Shown in pieces: positions 1 to 11,565 of a DNA stretch of 64,000 nucleotides. The notes beneath the pieces are model-generated. The model did not search any database and had not been told where the DNA came from. It was given only the letters and a program-made list of their open reading frames with translations. The stretch comes from Adiantum capillus-veneris (taxonomy: Eukaryota; Streptophyta; Polypodiopsida; Polypodiales; Pteridaceae). A program made the translations under genes and the position numbers. The stretch lies in assembly GCA_014529385.2 (NCBI GenBank), contig CM043942.1, positions 35,802,469-35,866,468 of the forward strand, read 5' to 3'. Every line of letters begins with the position of its first letter. Position 1 is the first letter of the stretch.

Positions 1-45
1 GGGTGGCTATCATCCCAAGCTGAGGTGCGTGGCACTAATTGCATG

Positions 46-600
46 TCCCTCTCTCCCTGCTGTTGTGTTTCCAACAGACGCCCCGCATCAATGCTATTGT
101 CCTAGGCTGTGTTCATACTGATCTGGCGGAAGAAACAAGCCTCCCTAAATGTGCCGCCGCCTCGTGTGAACAGTGTGGAGGAGAAAAAGTGAAAAAGTGA
201 AGGGGGCTGAGAGAGGCCATCAACTCTTCCCGGGGGGGGGGGTGGAAGAAAAATGGAGGGCTCGGCGGAAGAGTGCCTCAACTCTAGCCAATGAAATTTC
301 GCCATGAAGGATCGACGTCCCTTTGCATTTTTCTTCCGTCGCCTACTCTGAACCCACCCTAATGCTCCTTGCGCTGCCATGTGCCACATGGCACAAGCTA
401 ATGCAAGGAGCATTCCAGAAGGGGGAATGGAGGTCAAGCGATTTCAAAATTCCCATCATGCTCTCTCCTCTCCCCCCGCACGTTCTTTCCCTCTCTCCCT
501 ACTGTTGTGTTTCCAACTGACACCCCGGATCATTGTTAGTATCATGTTCTTTCCCTCTCTCCCTATTGTTGTGTTTTCGACAGATCCCACATCAATGCTA
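46..600. repeat. Three copies of a CT-rich ~54-bp motif
   Basis: A motif containing CTCTCTCCCT, then TGTTGTGTTT, then a CAATGCTA-like end occurs at about 46-99, 486-540 and 547-600. The last two are adjacent, so part of this is a small tandem duplication. No convincing gene lies between the copies; the reading frames there are short and low in complexity. Confidence 0.6.
361..415. repeat. Short perfect hairpin
   Basis: Outer arms AATGCTCCTTGC and GCAAGGAGCATT enclose an inner perfect palindrome, TGCCATGTG then C then CACATGGCA. It could fold as DNA or RNA. It lies in otherwise featureless sequence, so no role can be assigned. Confidence 0.6.
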
Positions 601-743
601 TACTAGCAATGAGCCAGCTTTCACTTTGAGGGTTCGACATGCAAGGGTGGACGTGAGGGCTGGGTCTACAACGTGGAACTACGCTCACCTCATATCTCTC
701 AATAGGTGCATTTTCACTCGCTATCCTCTCCTCCTCTTATCCC

Positions 744-920
744 CTTTCTGTTGGTGCCTTCAACCCCTCCATTGCCAACACTATCATGAAGCCGATGCTT
801 GATTTCCTGGCGAAAACCAATTCCTATGTCATGCTCAATACCTACCCCCTTTTTGCATATGAATATGAGCCGGATGTCATCTCACTCAAATATGCCATTT
901 TTGCAAGCAAGACCGATGTC
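744..920 (+). pseudogene. GH17 beta-1,3-glucanase fragment
   Basis: In one plus-strand frame the translation reads like the central part of a plant glycosyl hydrolase family 17 protein: a KPMLDFLAKTNS segment, then LNTYPLFAYEYEPDVISL and KYAIF. The family has the pattern LLDFL..T.S..MVN.YP.FAY...PDVISL.YALF at this point. These enzymes hydrolyse beta-1,3-glucans such as callose in the cell wall. Only about 55-60 residues can be followed. A stop codon follows shortly, and neither the catalytic glutamate region (TETGWPS) nor a start is visible. It is therefore an orphan scrap. There is no partner exon nearby and the flanks are repetitive. Confidence 0.7.
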
Positions 921-1104
921 AAGTAACTTTTGCAAAAGGTTGATGATATTCTCGATAAGGACTAGGATGGGCATCTGGCCTTAACAGGGAAGCATGTATT
1001 TTATTTGCAAGGTATATGCTAAGTGAAGCTGGAAAGTGAAATCAAATTTGTTAAGGAGGGTCTTGCCAATCCCTTCTTCAAATTCAATTTCTGTCTTAAT
1101 TCAA

Positions 1105-1222
1105 AAAGAGGAAAATTGTATAACCTTTCTAAGTGTGGTTATGCCATTTCCCTCTCGAAGGTCTTGAATTCAACTCCTCGTCGGCTAGATCTTTTCTTAA
1201 AACTCTCTTCTTCTTCTCTCTC
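1105..1222 (+). mobile_element. SINE-like copy, partial
   Basis: This stretch resembles the longer copy at 49727-49875: a TGTATAACCTTTCT head, GTTATGCCATTTCCCTCT, AGGTCTTGA.TTCAACT, then a tail of TTAAAACTCTCTTCTTCTTC. It lacks the segment holding most of the A-box-like motif. The pattern of a tRNA-like head and a CT-rich tail, repeated in separate places, suggests a short retroposon family. Confidence 0.5.
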
Positions 1223-1464
1223 CAAGCTGCTAGACGTGACCGTTGCAGCGCTTCTGAACGTCACCACCTGTGTGGACATCGCCTGTTTGCAGAGCTGCCT
1301 ACATGGGCAGCACCCACGTGCAGTTGGAGCTAGCAACCATCCTTGGAGCGGCAAGTAAGCCCTTCCTGTCAAGTAAGTCCTTCCCCCATAGATAGTGGCT
1401 CTCAGAACTGACGAGTGTTGTCAAATGTCTGCTTAATAGCTTTCATTATAGCCAAGTGCATTAT

Positions 1465-1469
<5 letters not shown>

Positions 1470-1506
<37 letters not shown>
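1470..1506. repeat. (GA)n microsatellite
   Basis: An uninterrupted GA repeat of about 36 bp. On the minus strand it is (TC)n immediately after the 3' end of the LINE, where a poly(A) tail would otherwise be expected. Confidence 0.9.
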
Positions 1507-1508
<2 letters not shown>

Positions 1509-1804
1509 TATTTACGTCTTCTAAAGGCCGAAGTCGGCCTATGAGACAAATCAATGTACATCTAGTGGTAGTCCGGGTGTCCGGAAAAGAAAATACTGAA
1601 AATAAAATGCTGAAATGAAAGCTAATCTAGAACTGGGATGTGCAGTGTCTTGGTATGGTGGTAATGTGTGGTGGTATGGGTATATATGGCTCTGGCACCG
1701 CAGATACTGACCATATGAATATATGGCTGGAGATGTAGCTCTGTCGCAGCAGAAAATGACTACCTCGTGTTGAGTGAAAGTAAAAGTGTGAGGGCATACC
1801 CGTA

Positions 1805-4618
1805 TTAGAGCTGGCTAGTAGTGTGTAATGGGTGATCGGTATAGAAAGTGGTACATGGGGGGAGGGGCTGAAAAACCCGATGTAAGTGGGTGCTCCAATG
1901 TGTGGTGGAGCGGGCCCTCTCTAGTTGCTGCTCATGAAGTGTATGGATCCTCAGTATATCCTGCTGGTATAGATGGGGCCGTCGGTATCCTGACTCACGG
2001 GGTCGACGTCGTGCTCGCTGTGCCTCTGCTTGCTCGAGTGTCAGCCGAGTCATCGTCGGCGGTGTGGGATCTCCTGAAGTCATTCTTTGGAAAAACTGAG
2101 TGATCGTCTGTTGAACACCTCCAGTGTCATGTGGTCGTGGTCGTGTAGACTCCTCACGTATGTGGAGTGCTCTTGTGATGAAATGGCCCACATGAGTCTG
2201 GTCTCTCCTCCTCATGCATGTCTGGAGAGTGCCCTCAATCCCAAATCTCTGTCTAAACTCTGAGTAAGCTGGGCATCGTAGCATGAAGTGCTCCTCCGTC
2301 TCCACCTCTGTCTGACACACTGGGCAAGTCCGGTTCTCTTGTGGTATGCCTCTGGCTCTGCCCCGCTCAATCTCAAGTTGGTGTGATGAGACTCGGAGCT
2401 GGCCGATGGCTACCCGTAGGTGATGTGGCATGTACTACTGTATATACTGAGGGGTGTCTATGAAGCCCTGATCGGATATCTGGAGAAAATGCTCATGGTA
2501 GTGGAGCATTTTCGTCGGTAGTGGCTGCCTGGGGCTGATCCATGTCCTCTCAATGTAAATATGCGAAATCTCCTGCCTGATGATCCTATTCCTCTCTTGA
2601 TGAGTGAGAGTATAAGTAGGTGCATGGATGTCATACTGGAGGGGTGGTAGTCGATCTATATCAAGCCCATGTCTAGTGAACCACTCGCTGGTCTGTGCAT
2701 ACCAAGAAGAGGCATCTCCCGCCAGTGCCATAGACTGTGATGCCTGCAGTGCTCGATAGGCAATGCGGTCCCTATCCATACTCTATAATCTATGTAACAA
2801 GCAAACCGTTTGAAACAGTGCCTCTACTAGCATAGGTGGGACTGCTAGCTCTGCTCTGACTATATCATGTGGAACGGACGGCTTGCTGCGGATCATCCTC
2901 GAGATCATCAGTACCTGTGGACGCTCTATCAAAGACCAGATCGAGTCTGCCAAGCCAGGTCCCCATATGGCTGCCCCATACATAAGAGCCGGTGTAACCA
3001 AAGTGTCAAAAAACCACCCCTTCGTACGGGGCTCCTGAAAGTGTGCATGGTGGCATTGTCTCTCCATCCGTGTGAGTACGGAGTACCCCTTGGTCAGTTT
3101 GTCTCTGGCTGCCTGTGTCATGGAAAAGGCCCCTGATGCCGCGGTAAAAGTCACCCCCAAGTAGACATATGAGCCTACAACCTCGATACTACCCCCTGCT
3201 GCTGTGAAAGAGCTCTCTCGTCTGATCCGTGGTGATGTATGAAAGATGAGAACCTTGGTTTTCCCAAGGTTCACTGAGAGCCCTAGCTGCGCACAAAAAA
3301 TATCGAGCCCAAGTAGATGCTGACGCAGCCCCTCTGCTGACTCTGATATGAGTACAATATCATCGGCATATAATAGTATATGGACTGTGGTGCCACCCTT
3401 CTCCACCCCATCACCTCCTCTATGCTGAATAAAATCCACTATCTCATCAATGTAGAGCCCAAAGAGTGTAGGGGAGAGTGGACATCCTTGTTTCACACAC
3501 CAATGGTGCTAAACAAGGTCTCTGTAGTGCCTCCTGGACATCGTACTCGCCCACATACCTGCTCATAAAGTGTATATATGCCCCATATCATGTCCTCCTC
3601 AAGCCCAAGTGAGAGTAGTCGCCTGAAGAGTCGCTCACGTGGCACCGTATCAAATGCTTTGCGAAAGTCCACAAAGCAATAGTAAAGCCTCCTCTTCCTC
3701 ACTCGTGCCTGGTCGATCAAGCAGTGTAGCGTGAAGATATGATCGATGGTAGAGTATGTGCGGCGGAACCCAACCTGTCCTGTAGCTCGGATGCCTGCTG
3801 CCTCTGCTCTGGTGCTAAGCTCCTCCTCTAAAACCGTGCCATAGAGCTTGGCCAACATGTGGCCAATCATAATAGTCCTGTATGTGTTGGGATCCATGGT
3901 GTCTCCAGACTTGTGGATAGGTACAATGATGTGCTGTGTCCACGAGTTTGGAAATCCCTCCACTAGTGCGCGGTTAAAGAGATGAGCTATGAAAGGTGCC
4001 AAGGTCTCTCTCCCATAAATCAGATGCTCGGCTTGTAGCTCGGTCTGGTCCTGTAGCTCGGATGCCTGCTGCCTCTGCTCTGGTGCTAAGCTCCTCCTCT
4101 AAAACCGTGCCATAGAGCTTGGCCAACATGTGGCCAATCATAATAGTCCTGTATGTGTTGGGATCCATGGTGTCTCCAGACTTGTGGATAGGTACAATGA
4201 TGTGCTGTGTCCACGAGTTTGGAAATCCCTCCACTAGTGCGCGGTTAAAGAGATGAGCTATGAAAGGTGCCAAGGTCTCTCTCCCATAAATCAGATGCTC
4301 GGTCTGTAGCTCGGTCCGGTCTCGGGCTCTACCATGCTGTAGATGCCGGATGGCTCGAGCTACCATCTCTGATGTGAAGAAGGACGAAGTGGTGGGGCGT
4401 GGTCCCTGTGGCAGGGGTATCGGTGGTTGTCCTGGTATCTGGTAAAGGCCCTCTGCATAGCGGTACCATGTGTTCGGGTCCTTGATCGATGTCGGTGGCC
4501 TGCGCTCGCGGATGCGGTGCCATGCCTCTGCACTATCTCGGCTCATGAGCAAGTGATATAAGTCCTGATCTAGGCTACCTTCTATCAAAAATGACGCCAG
4601 ATTACAAAAGTGAGGAGT
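1805..4618 (-). pseudogene. LINE reverse transcriptase ORF, disabled
   Basis: Reading from 4618 downwards there is a LINE pre-RT region, then RT motifs: IIVPIHKSGD, VDFRKAFDTVPRERL, KQGCPLSPTLFGLYID and the catalytic LLYADDIVLISES. The C-terminal part holds a cysteine/histidine cluster, CPVCQTEVETEEHF then LRCP, as in the zf-RVT region of plant LINEs. Four lesions are visible: a 271-bp tandem duplication that shifts the frame; a 2-base TG gain in a GTGTG run near 3495, just before KQGCPLSP; and in-frame stops at about 2783 and 2435. The catalytic residues themselves remain. Such proteins copy the element's RNA at a nicked target; this copy cannot make a full product. Confidence 0.85.
3781..4322. 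repeat. 271-bp tandem duplication inside the RT
   Basis: Sequence at 3781-4051 is repeated at 4052-4322 with a period of 271 bp. The two copies look almost identical; the few differences sit near the junction. As 271 is not a multiple of three, the duplication breaks the RT frame. Each copy encodes the FIAHLFNRALVEGFPNSW to EAAGIRATG segment. Confidence 0.9.
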
Positions 4619-4620
4619 GG

Positions 4621-7600
4621 AGCCCATGTCAGCACCTTGTGTAATGCCACAATCCTTCAAGTCCAAAGCATAGGTGATTTCATCTTTTTGCCCATGTAGG
4701 CATCTTGCGTAATGGCACATCCCTTTAAGATGTAAGCATAGCCTTCAAGACCAAAGCCCAGAGCTTTGTGGCCATGTCTGGCTGTTGAGCATAGCCAAAA
4801 ATTAATGCACTATAAGAGACGATGTCTTGCATAAGCAACTCCCTAAGCATCTTATGTACTTTTTGAAGTGCACGACATTTGGCATACATGTCGACCAAGG
4901 CATTGCCAAGCATGATGTTTTTTTCTTAACAGCCCCTGATTAACATTATCATCGTGGTTTCTTTTGCACTTATCAACATCTTGCATAGTGCCATATGCCT
5001 TCAAGACAAAAGCAACATATCCTGCAATTAGTGCATTCCAAGAGTCGACATTCTGGACAGGAAGCTCCTCAAGCACTTTTTTGTCCTTTCTAAAGTGCAC
5101 CACACTTGGCATACATGCCCAAGGTAGTGCCAAGCACTAAATTTTTTTTCAACAACCCCTGGCTATTAATATTATTGCGAATTCTTTTGCCCATATCAGT
5201 GTCTTGCATAGTGCCACACGCCTTCAAGATGCAAGCGCAAGTGATTGCAACTAGAGAGATGCCCTCGTTTCACATATGTTGAAAACAACCCAAAGCTTCC
5301 TGGCCTTGCCCCTATTGGGCATATCTAAAAATCAATGCACTCCAATTGACGACATCTCGGGCAGGCAGCTCCTGAAGCGTTTTTTTGTGCTTTTTGGAAT
5401 AGACCAGGTTTGGCATACATGTCGACTAAGGTGCCAAGCACAACGTTTTCATCATGAATTCTTTTGCCTACATCAACATCTTGAGTGGTGACAAACACGC
5501 CTTCAAGATGCAAGTGTAAGTTGTTGCATCTAGAGGGATGCCCTTGCTTTGCATCTGTTGAAAACAACCCAAAGCTTCCTAGCCTTGCCCTTTTCGGCAT
5601 ATCCTGAAATCAATGCACTCCAATTGACGACATCTCGGACAAGTAGCTCCTTAAGCGCTTTTTGTGCTTTTTGAAATAGACGAGATTTGGCATACATGTC
5701 GATTAAGGTGCCAAGCATGACGTTTTCATTCAAGAGTCCCTCACTAACAATATCGTCGTGAATTCGGCTGCCCATTTTAGTGTCTTGCGTAGTGCCACAT
5801 GTCTTCAAAATGCAACCGTAGGTAATTGCATCCAGAGAGATGCCCTCACTTTGCATCCTCTAAAAACAGCCCAAAGCTTCTGATAGGTAGCTCCTCAAAC
5901 ACTTTTTGTGCTTCATGAAGGACACCACATTTGAAATACATACCGATGAAGGCATTGCCAAGCACGATGTTTTCTTTCAACAACTCCTGTCGAACAATAT
6001 TATTGTGAATTCTTTTGCTTGTTTTAGCATCTTGAGTGGTGGCACACGCCTTGAAGATGCAAGCGTTAGTGATTGCATATCAAAAGATGCCTTCGTCTTG
6101 CATCTGCTAAAAATAGCCCAGAGCTTCCGAGCCTTGCCCCCGTTCGGCATATTCTATAAACAATGAATTCCAAGAGACAACATCCCAGACAGGTAGCTCC
6201 ATAAATACTTTCTGTGCGTTCTGAAGGACTCCCCATTTGGCATACATGTTGACCAAGGCATTTCCAGGTACGACGTTTTCTTTCAACATCCCCCCTTCAT
6301 TAACAATATTATCATGAATGCCTTTGCCTGTATCAACATCTTGAGTGGTGGCACATGCCTTCAAAATGCAAGCATAAGTGATTCCATATGGAGAGATGCC
6401 CGCGCTGTTGATTACAGCCCGAAGCTTCCTACCCTTGCCTCCATTCGGCATATCCTGCAATCAATGAATTCCTAGAGATATCATCTTGGAGAGGTAGCAC
6501 CTCAAGCACTTTCTGTGCATAGTGAAGGACACCACATTTGGCATACATGCCAACCAAGGCATTGTCAAGCACGACGTTTTCTTTCATTAGCCCCTAACTA
6601 ACAATATCATCATGAATTCTTTTGCCCATATCAGTGTCTTGTGTAGTGCCACATGCCTTTAAAATGCAACCGTAAGTGATTGCAGCTGGAGATATGCCCT
6701 CCCTTTGCATCTGCTGAAAACAGCCCAGAGCTTCCTGGCCTTGTCAAGCACGATGTTTTCTTTCAATAGCCCCTGACTAACAATATCATCATGAATTCTT
6801 TTGCCCATATCAGTGTCTTGAGTAGTGCCACATGCCTTCAAAATGCAACCGTAAGTGATTGCATCTGGAGTTATGCCCTCACTTTGCATCCGCTGAAAAC
6901 AGGCCAGAGCTTCCTGGCCTTGCTCCCGTTCTCGCCATATCCTACAATCAATGAATTCCAAGAGAGAACATCCCGGATAGGTAGCTCCTCAAGCGTTGTG
7001 TGTGCTTTCTGAAGTACACCACATTTGGCATACATATCGACCAAGGCATTGCCAAACAAGCACTGCCTCTGTTGGGCATATCCCGCAATCAGAACACTCC
7101 CAAGAGAGGCAACTCCTAAAGTACTTTTTGTGCATTTCGAAGTACTCCGCATTTGGCATACATGTTGATCAGGGCATTGCCAAGCACAACGTTTTCTTTC
7201 ATTAGCCCCTGACTAACAATATGACCATGAATTCTTTTGCCCATATGAGTGTCTGCTGTAGTACCACATGCCTTCAATATCCAAGCATGGGTAATTGCAT
7301 TTGGAGAGATGCCCTCACTTTGCATCCTCTGAAAACAAGCCAAAGCTTCTTGGCCGTGCCCCTGTTGGACAGCAATCAAAACACTCCAAGAATGGGCATC
7401 TCGGACAGGTAGCCCCTCAAGCACTTTTTGTGCTTTTTGGAGTAGACGACATTTGGCATACGTCTTGACGTGGGCATTGCCAAGCATGATATTTTCTTTC
7501 AACAGCCGTTGACTAACATATGATTGTGAATTCTTTTTCCCATATTAGTGTCTTGCGAAGTGCCCACATGCCTTTAAGACGAAAGCGTAGATGATTTCAT

Positions 7601-8190
7601 CTACGTTCCCTTTAGTCTTTTGCGCATATCAACATCTTAAGTGGTGCCACACACCTTCAAGATGCGACAAGTGATTACATCTAAAGTGATGCCCTCGCTT
7701 TGCATCCGTTGAAAACAACCCAGAGCTTCTTGACCTTGCCCCCGTTCGGCATATCGTGCAATCCATGAATTCCAAGATACAACATCCCGTACAGGTGGCT
7801 CCTTAAGCACTGTCTGTGCTTTTCATCGTGAACTCTTTTGCCGATATCAATGTCTTCCGTAGTGCCACGTGCCTTCAGAATGCAAGCATAGGTAATTGCA
7901 TCTCGAGAGATGGCCTCACTTTTCATCCTCTAAAAACAGCCGGGAGTTTCCTGGAAAAAGCTGCTATTCGGCATATCCCACAATCAAAACACTCCAAGAA
8001 AGGGCATATTGGGCAGGCAACTCCTCAAGCACTTTTTGTGATTTCTCAAGTAGATGAAATTTGGCATACATGTTGGCTAGGGCATTGCGAAGCACGATCT
8101 TTTCTTTCAACAACCCCTGACTAACACTAAGATTGTGAATTCTTTTTCCCATATGAGTGTCTTGGGTATTGCCACATGTCTTCAATACAT
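4621..8190 (-). pseudogene. PLS-type PPR protein, multi-module pseudogene
   Basis: The minus strand repeats a module of about 300 bp (about 100 residues), as expected for one P-L-S triplet of plant organelle RNA-binding PPR proteins. Recurrent phrases are ITYACILKACGTTQD, DMGKRIHDDIVSQGLLKENV, GNALVDMYAKCGVLQKAQKV, LEELPVRDVVSWNALI and EALACFQRMQSEGI. MYAK-coding sites fall near 4881, 5109, 5411, 5690, 5935 (eroded), 6239, 6540, 7028, 7156, 7459 and 8064. Most spacings are 280-310 bp; the 128- and 228-bp spacings imply internal deletions. The longest open pieces are 7116-7502 and 6107-6460. Every module has frameshifts or stops. No organelle-targeting start and no E or DYW domain is visible. 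The module nearest the 3' end is cut by the LINE. Intact relatives bind organelle transcripts and specify RNA editing sites. Confidence 0.9.
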
Positions 8191-9130
8191 CTTACTCTCC
8201 GTTTCTCTCTCTCCTTCGCTCACTCGCATCGCCATTCCTGTCACCCCCCGCCATCCAGAGGACGGCGGGTCACACACTCGTGCTAGCAACGGGAAGACTT
8301 AGAGGGATCATCGACTTTGATCTACAACGGCTATATCGCATCCATGAAAGGATGCCAAAAAGCCCACTAGCGTGGGAGGAAAGACGAGGTGGGCCCACTC
8401 CTAGTCCTAATGCTGTCATCGCCAAGCTACAAAAGTAAGTACACGTCAACCATGATGGTGAGACAAGTATCTGTTTATGAGATGAGTATCTGTTTATATT
8501 ACTGCAAGTGAAACATACCATGTTGATCAATGCAACTATGGAGATAGGCATCATATTAAATGGTCAAAACAAAATTTCCCTACATAGCACTTCAACTATA
8601 GTATGGAGTTCACTAAACAAATACTACATGGTGTATTGCCATCTTAAGTAGAACACACCAGAATGATCAATGGAACTACGCAAATAGACATCTTGATACA
8701 CACGTCAGGGCCTACAAAAATGCAACAGGATCGGTGATCATACAAAATGGTCAAAACAACATTTTTTAGACAAGCACATCAATTATAGCATGAACTCGTG
8801 AAATGCTCCTATCACATTTGGCATCCAAACTCACACTTTTAGCACCTAGGTATAACCTCACTACCTAGAAACATTGTGGTCCTTGAGATAAATTTGTTAT
8901 AGGACTTTATCCATGTCGAAGCTCATCAGTGAGGCAACGTGCAAACTAGCACAACCATGTTGGGCTCCATCACCTTTCTAATAAAAATTGTTCACCGAAA
9001 ATGGACGTGCACGTGGGATTTAGTAGGGAGGCCCAAATTTGGAATTATTGCATCAAGGGGAGTCTAGAGAGACCACCTTCCCTCTCTCTCTCTCTCTCCA
9101 ATTGTGTGTGGCTCTCTCTCCTGCAATAGC
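8191..9130. other. No gene recognised; diverged tandem repeat
   Basis: No coding signal is convincing here. Around 8515-8640 and 8645-8790 the same order of words appears twice (CCA..TGATCAATG.AACTA, AAATGGTCAAAACAA, CAATTATAG or CAACTATAG), so a block of about 130 bp has been duplicated and has since diverged. The second copy carries about 45 extra bases. A short CT tract sits near 9080. Confidence 0.45.
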
Positions 9131-9140
9131 ATGCAATATT

Positions 9141-9170
9141 TAGGGGTTAACTCTCTCTCTCTCTGTCTCT

Positions 9171-9253
<83 letters not shown>
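9141..9253. repeat. (CT)n-(CA)n microsatellite
   Basis: CT-rich sequence passes into about 73 bp of CA repeat. Reading frames through it (poly-CV, poly-HT) are artefacts. Confidence 0.95.
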
Positions 9254-9254
<1 letters not shown>

Positions 9255-9454
9255 TTGAACTTGCTTCCTTTCGTTTTCAGCCCTGACATAGATCTATACA
9301 CTTTCCTCTCCAAGCCACAGTGTGAGCTCTCCATTGCAATTCCATCACCACGATTCTTGAGCATCGAGAATCGTTTGTTAGCCCCATAGATGGTACATTA
9401 CATGTATCTTTGATCCCATAGGTCAGATTCGATCTCTGAGGATGATAATAAAAT

Positions 9455-9471
9455 CTCTCTCTCTCTCTCTC

Positions 9472-9543
<72 letters not shown>
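9455..9543. repeat. (CT)n-(TA)n-(CA)n microsatellite
   Basis: A compound simple repeat: about 18 bp of CT, then about 10 bp of TA, then about 60 bp of CA. The neighbouring 9141-9253 repeat has a similar order of units. Confidence 0.95.
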
Positions 9544-9544
<1 letters not shown>

Positions 9545-9895
9545 GGGACCCTTCGTCAACTTGCTACCCATCATCAATCTTGTTGCGATTGTTTCTCTCT
9601 TTCTCCCTCTCTGTCTCGAACGAGGCAGGAGACACTCTCAAGGATATCAGTAGCATGCACAGGCGAATTGGGTGTTTGGGCAGCGGGAGAAGGGGAGAGC
9701 GTGGCAGGCGGAGAATAAGGCCCATATCAGACACGGCCGCTAGACATGGCCCAAAAAGCCCCAATTGGGCACTCTAGTTGTCACACACAATGGCTATTGT
9801 AAGAGTCAAAACATTTTTAGCACTTTCAATCAATAAAAGAGCATACTGTAGCTGCTCCGCTTTCCGAGTTTCAAGCTACATGGAGGAGCTTAATG
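9544..9895. other. Unrecognised spacer
   Basis: No protein family, RNA gene or element end could be recognised. Short open frames exist but have no recognisable motif. Confidence 0.4.
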
Positions 9896-11565
9896 TAAGG
9901 ATTGAGTGAAGAAGCTCTAAGTGCAACACCAGAAACAAATCTATCCGGTTGCCTTGATGGTTGGGTTGACCTCCGAACCAAAGGCTCCATATTTCCAGCT
10001 TGTTGTCCAACTTGCAAATCTGCAGCTTGCTGTCCCGACATGTCAGGCTGACCAAATTCAGATTGACCATCCGACTGAGACTGTCCAAAGTTTGAATGTT
10101 CTACACATAATCTGCCAGTTCTGATTGTCCTGATTTGTGCTGCTCCGACTATGGACTACGATGGGCCATTTCTGGTTGAGCATTTTCAGCACCATTCCCT
10201 ACACTTTTGAGAACATCATCAGCAATTTGTTGCTGACCATTGGGCAATGGGCATACGCTGCTATCCAAAAGATACATCTTCTCGGAAAACAACTCTCTTG
10301 ACTTCTTTAGTCCTTTGAGGTTGTTTGTGCATGCAATCCTTCCGGAAGATTACATTATGGCTGCGAACAATTCTTCTCTTTTTGGGATCCCATAATCTAT
10401 ACCCCATTTCAGTGCCATCGTCACCATATCCTACGAATACACACTTACAGGACTTTGGCTCCAACTTTGCGGTCTTCCTTTCGGATTGTAACCAAACTCT
10501 CTCAAATGAGCGTACGTAGGTGGCTCGCCCGACCACACTTCCTGGGAAACTCCTCCACCCAAAGACCTCTGTGGTGATCGATTAATCAAATGTACGGTTG
10601 TCATAATAGCCTCTGCCCAAAAACCAGGGGGTAATGCAACATGAGACATCATACATCGGGCTTTTTCTTGAATAGTCCGATTCACCCACCATTCTGGGGT
10701 GGATAATTAGGTGTAGTTAGCTCCCTCTTATCCCTTTACTAACAGAAGTCCCGGAAAGACTTTTGACTCATACTCACCCCCATTGTCAGAGCGTAGACAC
10801 TTTACCTTACTGCTGACCTGATTTTTAGTGAATGCCACAAATTGTTTGAACTTATCCAGGGCCTCATCCTTACACTAGATCGGATATACCCACACCTTGC
10901 GGGAAGCATCATCCACAAAGGTAACAAAGTATTGCTTTCCCCCTAGAGGTAGCCTTGGCATCTGACATACATCTGAATGTATCAATTCCAAGGGAGAAGC
11001 TTTCAATGAGAGAGATTTCTTGTGAGGAATTTGAGCATGCTTGCTATAGATACAATGATCACAATGGTCAAAATCAACATATTTCAAACACGGTAAATAT
11101 CCTAAATGAGAAAGCATCTTCATTCCGGTTTGACTCATGTGTCCCAACCTACCATGCCACAAGGAAACGCTTGGTTGCTCGGTTATGGCGACTACATGGT
11201 CCTGCATACTAGATGCATGAAGTGGATACAGAATGTCACTTTTAGGACCTCTAGCAATGATCCTAAATCCCTTGCTAATTTTCCACTTGCTATTCCCAAA
11301 GGTAGTGTGATAGCCATCAGCATCTAGCTACCCTGTGCTTATCAGGATCTTCTTGCGCTTGGATACATGCCTCACACGATGCAATGTAAAATATGATCCA
11401 TGCTGAAATTTCAGCTACACACTTGTGATTCCCTCAATATCACATGCATGGTTGTCCCCCAAATGAACAACACGATATCTTCCAGCATTGTAGCTAGAGA
11501 ACCATTCCCGATGTTGTGTCACCTGGAATGAAGCACATGAATCAATTTCTTTTTGTAAACCCATT
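9896..11565 (-). mobile_element. Copia element B, partial polyprotein
   Basis: Minus-strand Ty1/copia sequence in the order protease, GAG-pre-integrase, integrase, linker. The protease region (about 11560-11410) shows IDSCASF, with the active-site aspartate but a C where the S/T-G is expected, then VVHLGDNHACDIEGI. The zinc-binding region (11207-10960) shows LWHGRLGHMS and FDHCDHCIYSKHAQ. The integrase core shows LIHSDV and FVDDASRKVWVY, then a broken SDNG.EY segment and NRTIQEKARCMMSH, followed by PKSCKCVFVGYGDDG. After about 10260 a linker fragment with the RRSTRPSRQPD-type region appears near 9990. There are several frameshifts. No RT, RNase H or LTR is seen on this copy. Confidence 0.85.

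Larger units (their letters stand above)
1507..4620 (-). mobile_element. 5'-truncated non-LTR retrotransposon (LINE)
   Basis: The minus strand carries a LINE-type reverse transcriptase followed by a zinc-binding C-terminal region and a short 3' untranslated region. The 3' end contains a hairpin (AGGCCGA, AG, TCGGCCT at 1525-1540) and an AATAAA-like signal, then runs into a (TC)n tract. The upstream edge is near 4620, where LINE sequence meets PPR-module sequence, so the element is 5'-truncated; no endonuclease domain is present. I see no target-site duplication: PPR sequence is found only on the right side. The coding region is described separately. Confidence 0.85.

Noticed and set aside
4621-8190. 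CRISPR-like or satellite array, because of the regular ~300-bp repeats
   Set aside because: The repeat translates on the minus strand into PPR P, L and S motifs, with 100-residue spacing typical of PLS triplets. There are no short repeat/unique spacer units.
9181-9543. Open frames of repeated HT or CV residues
   Set aside because: They are translations of CA/CT microsatellites and have no protein-like sequence outside the tract.
9893-9912. TGTAAGGATTGAGTGAAG match to the LTR-C end
   Set aside because: The match is under 20 bp and the sequence beyond it does not agree. It is too short to call an LTR remnant.
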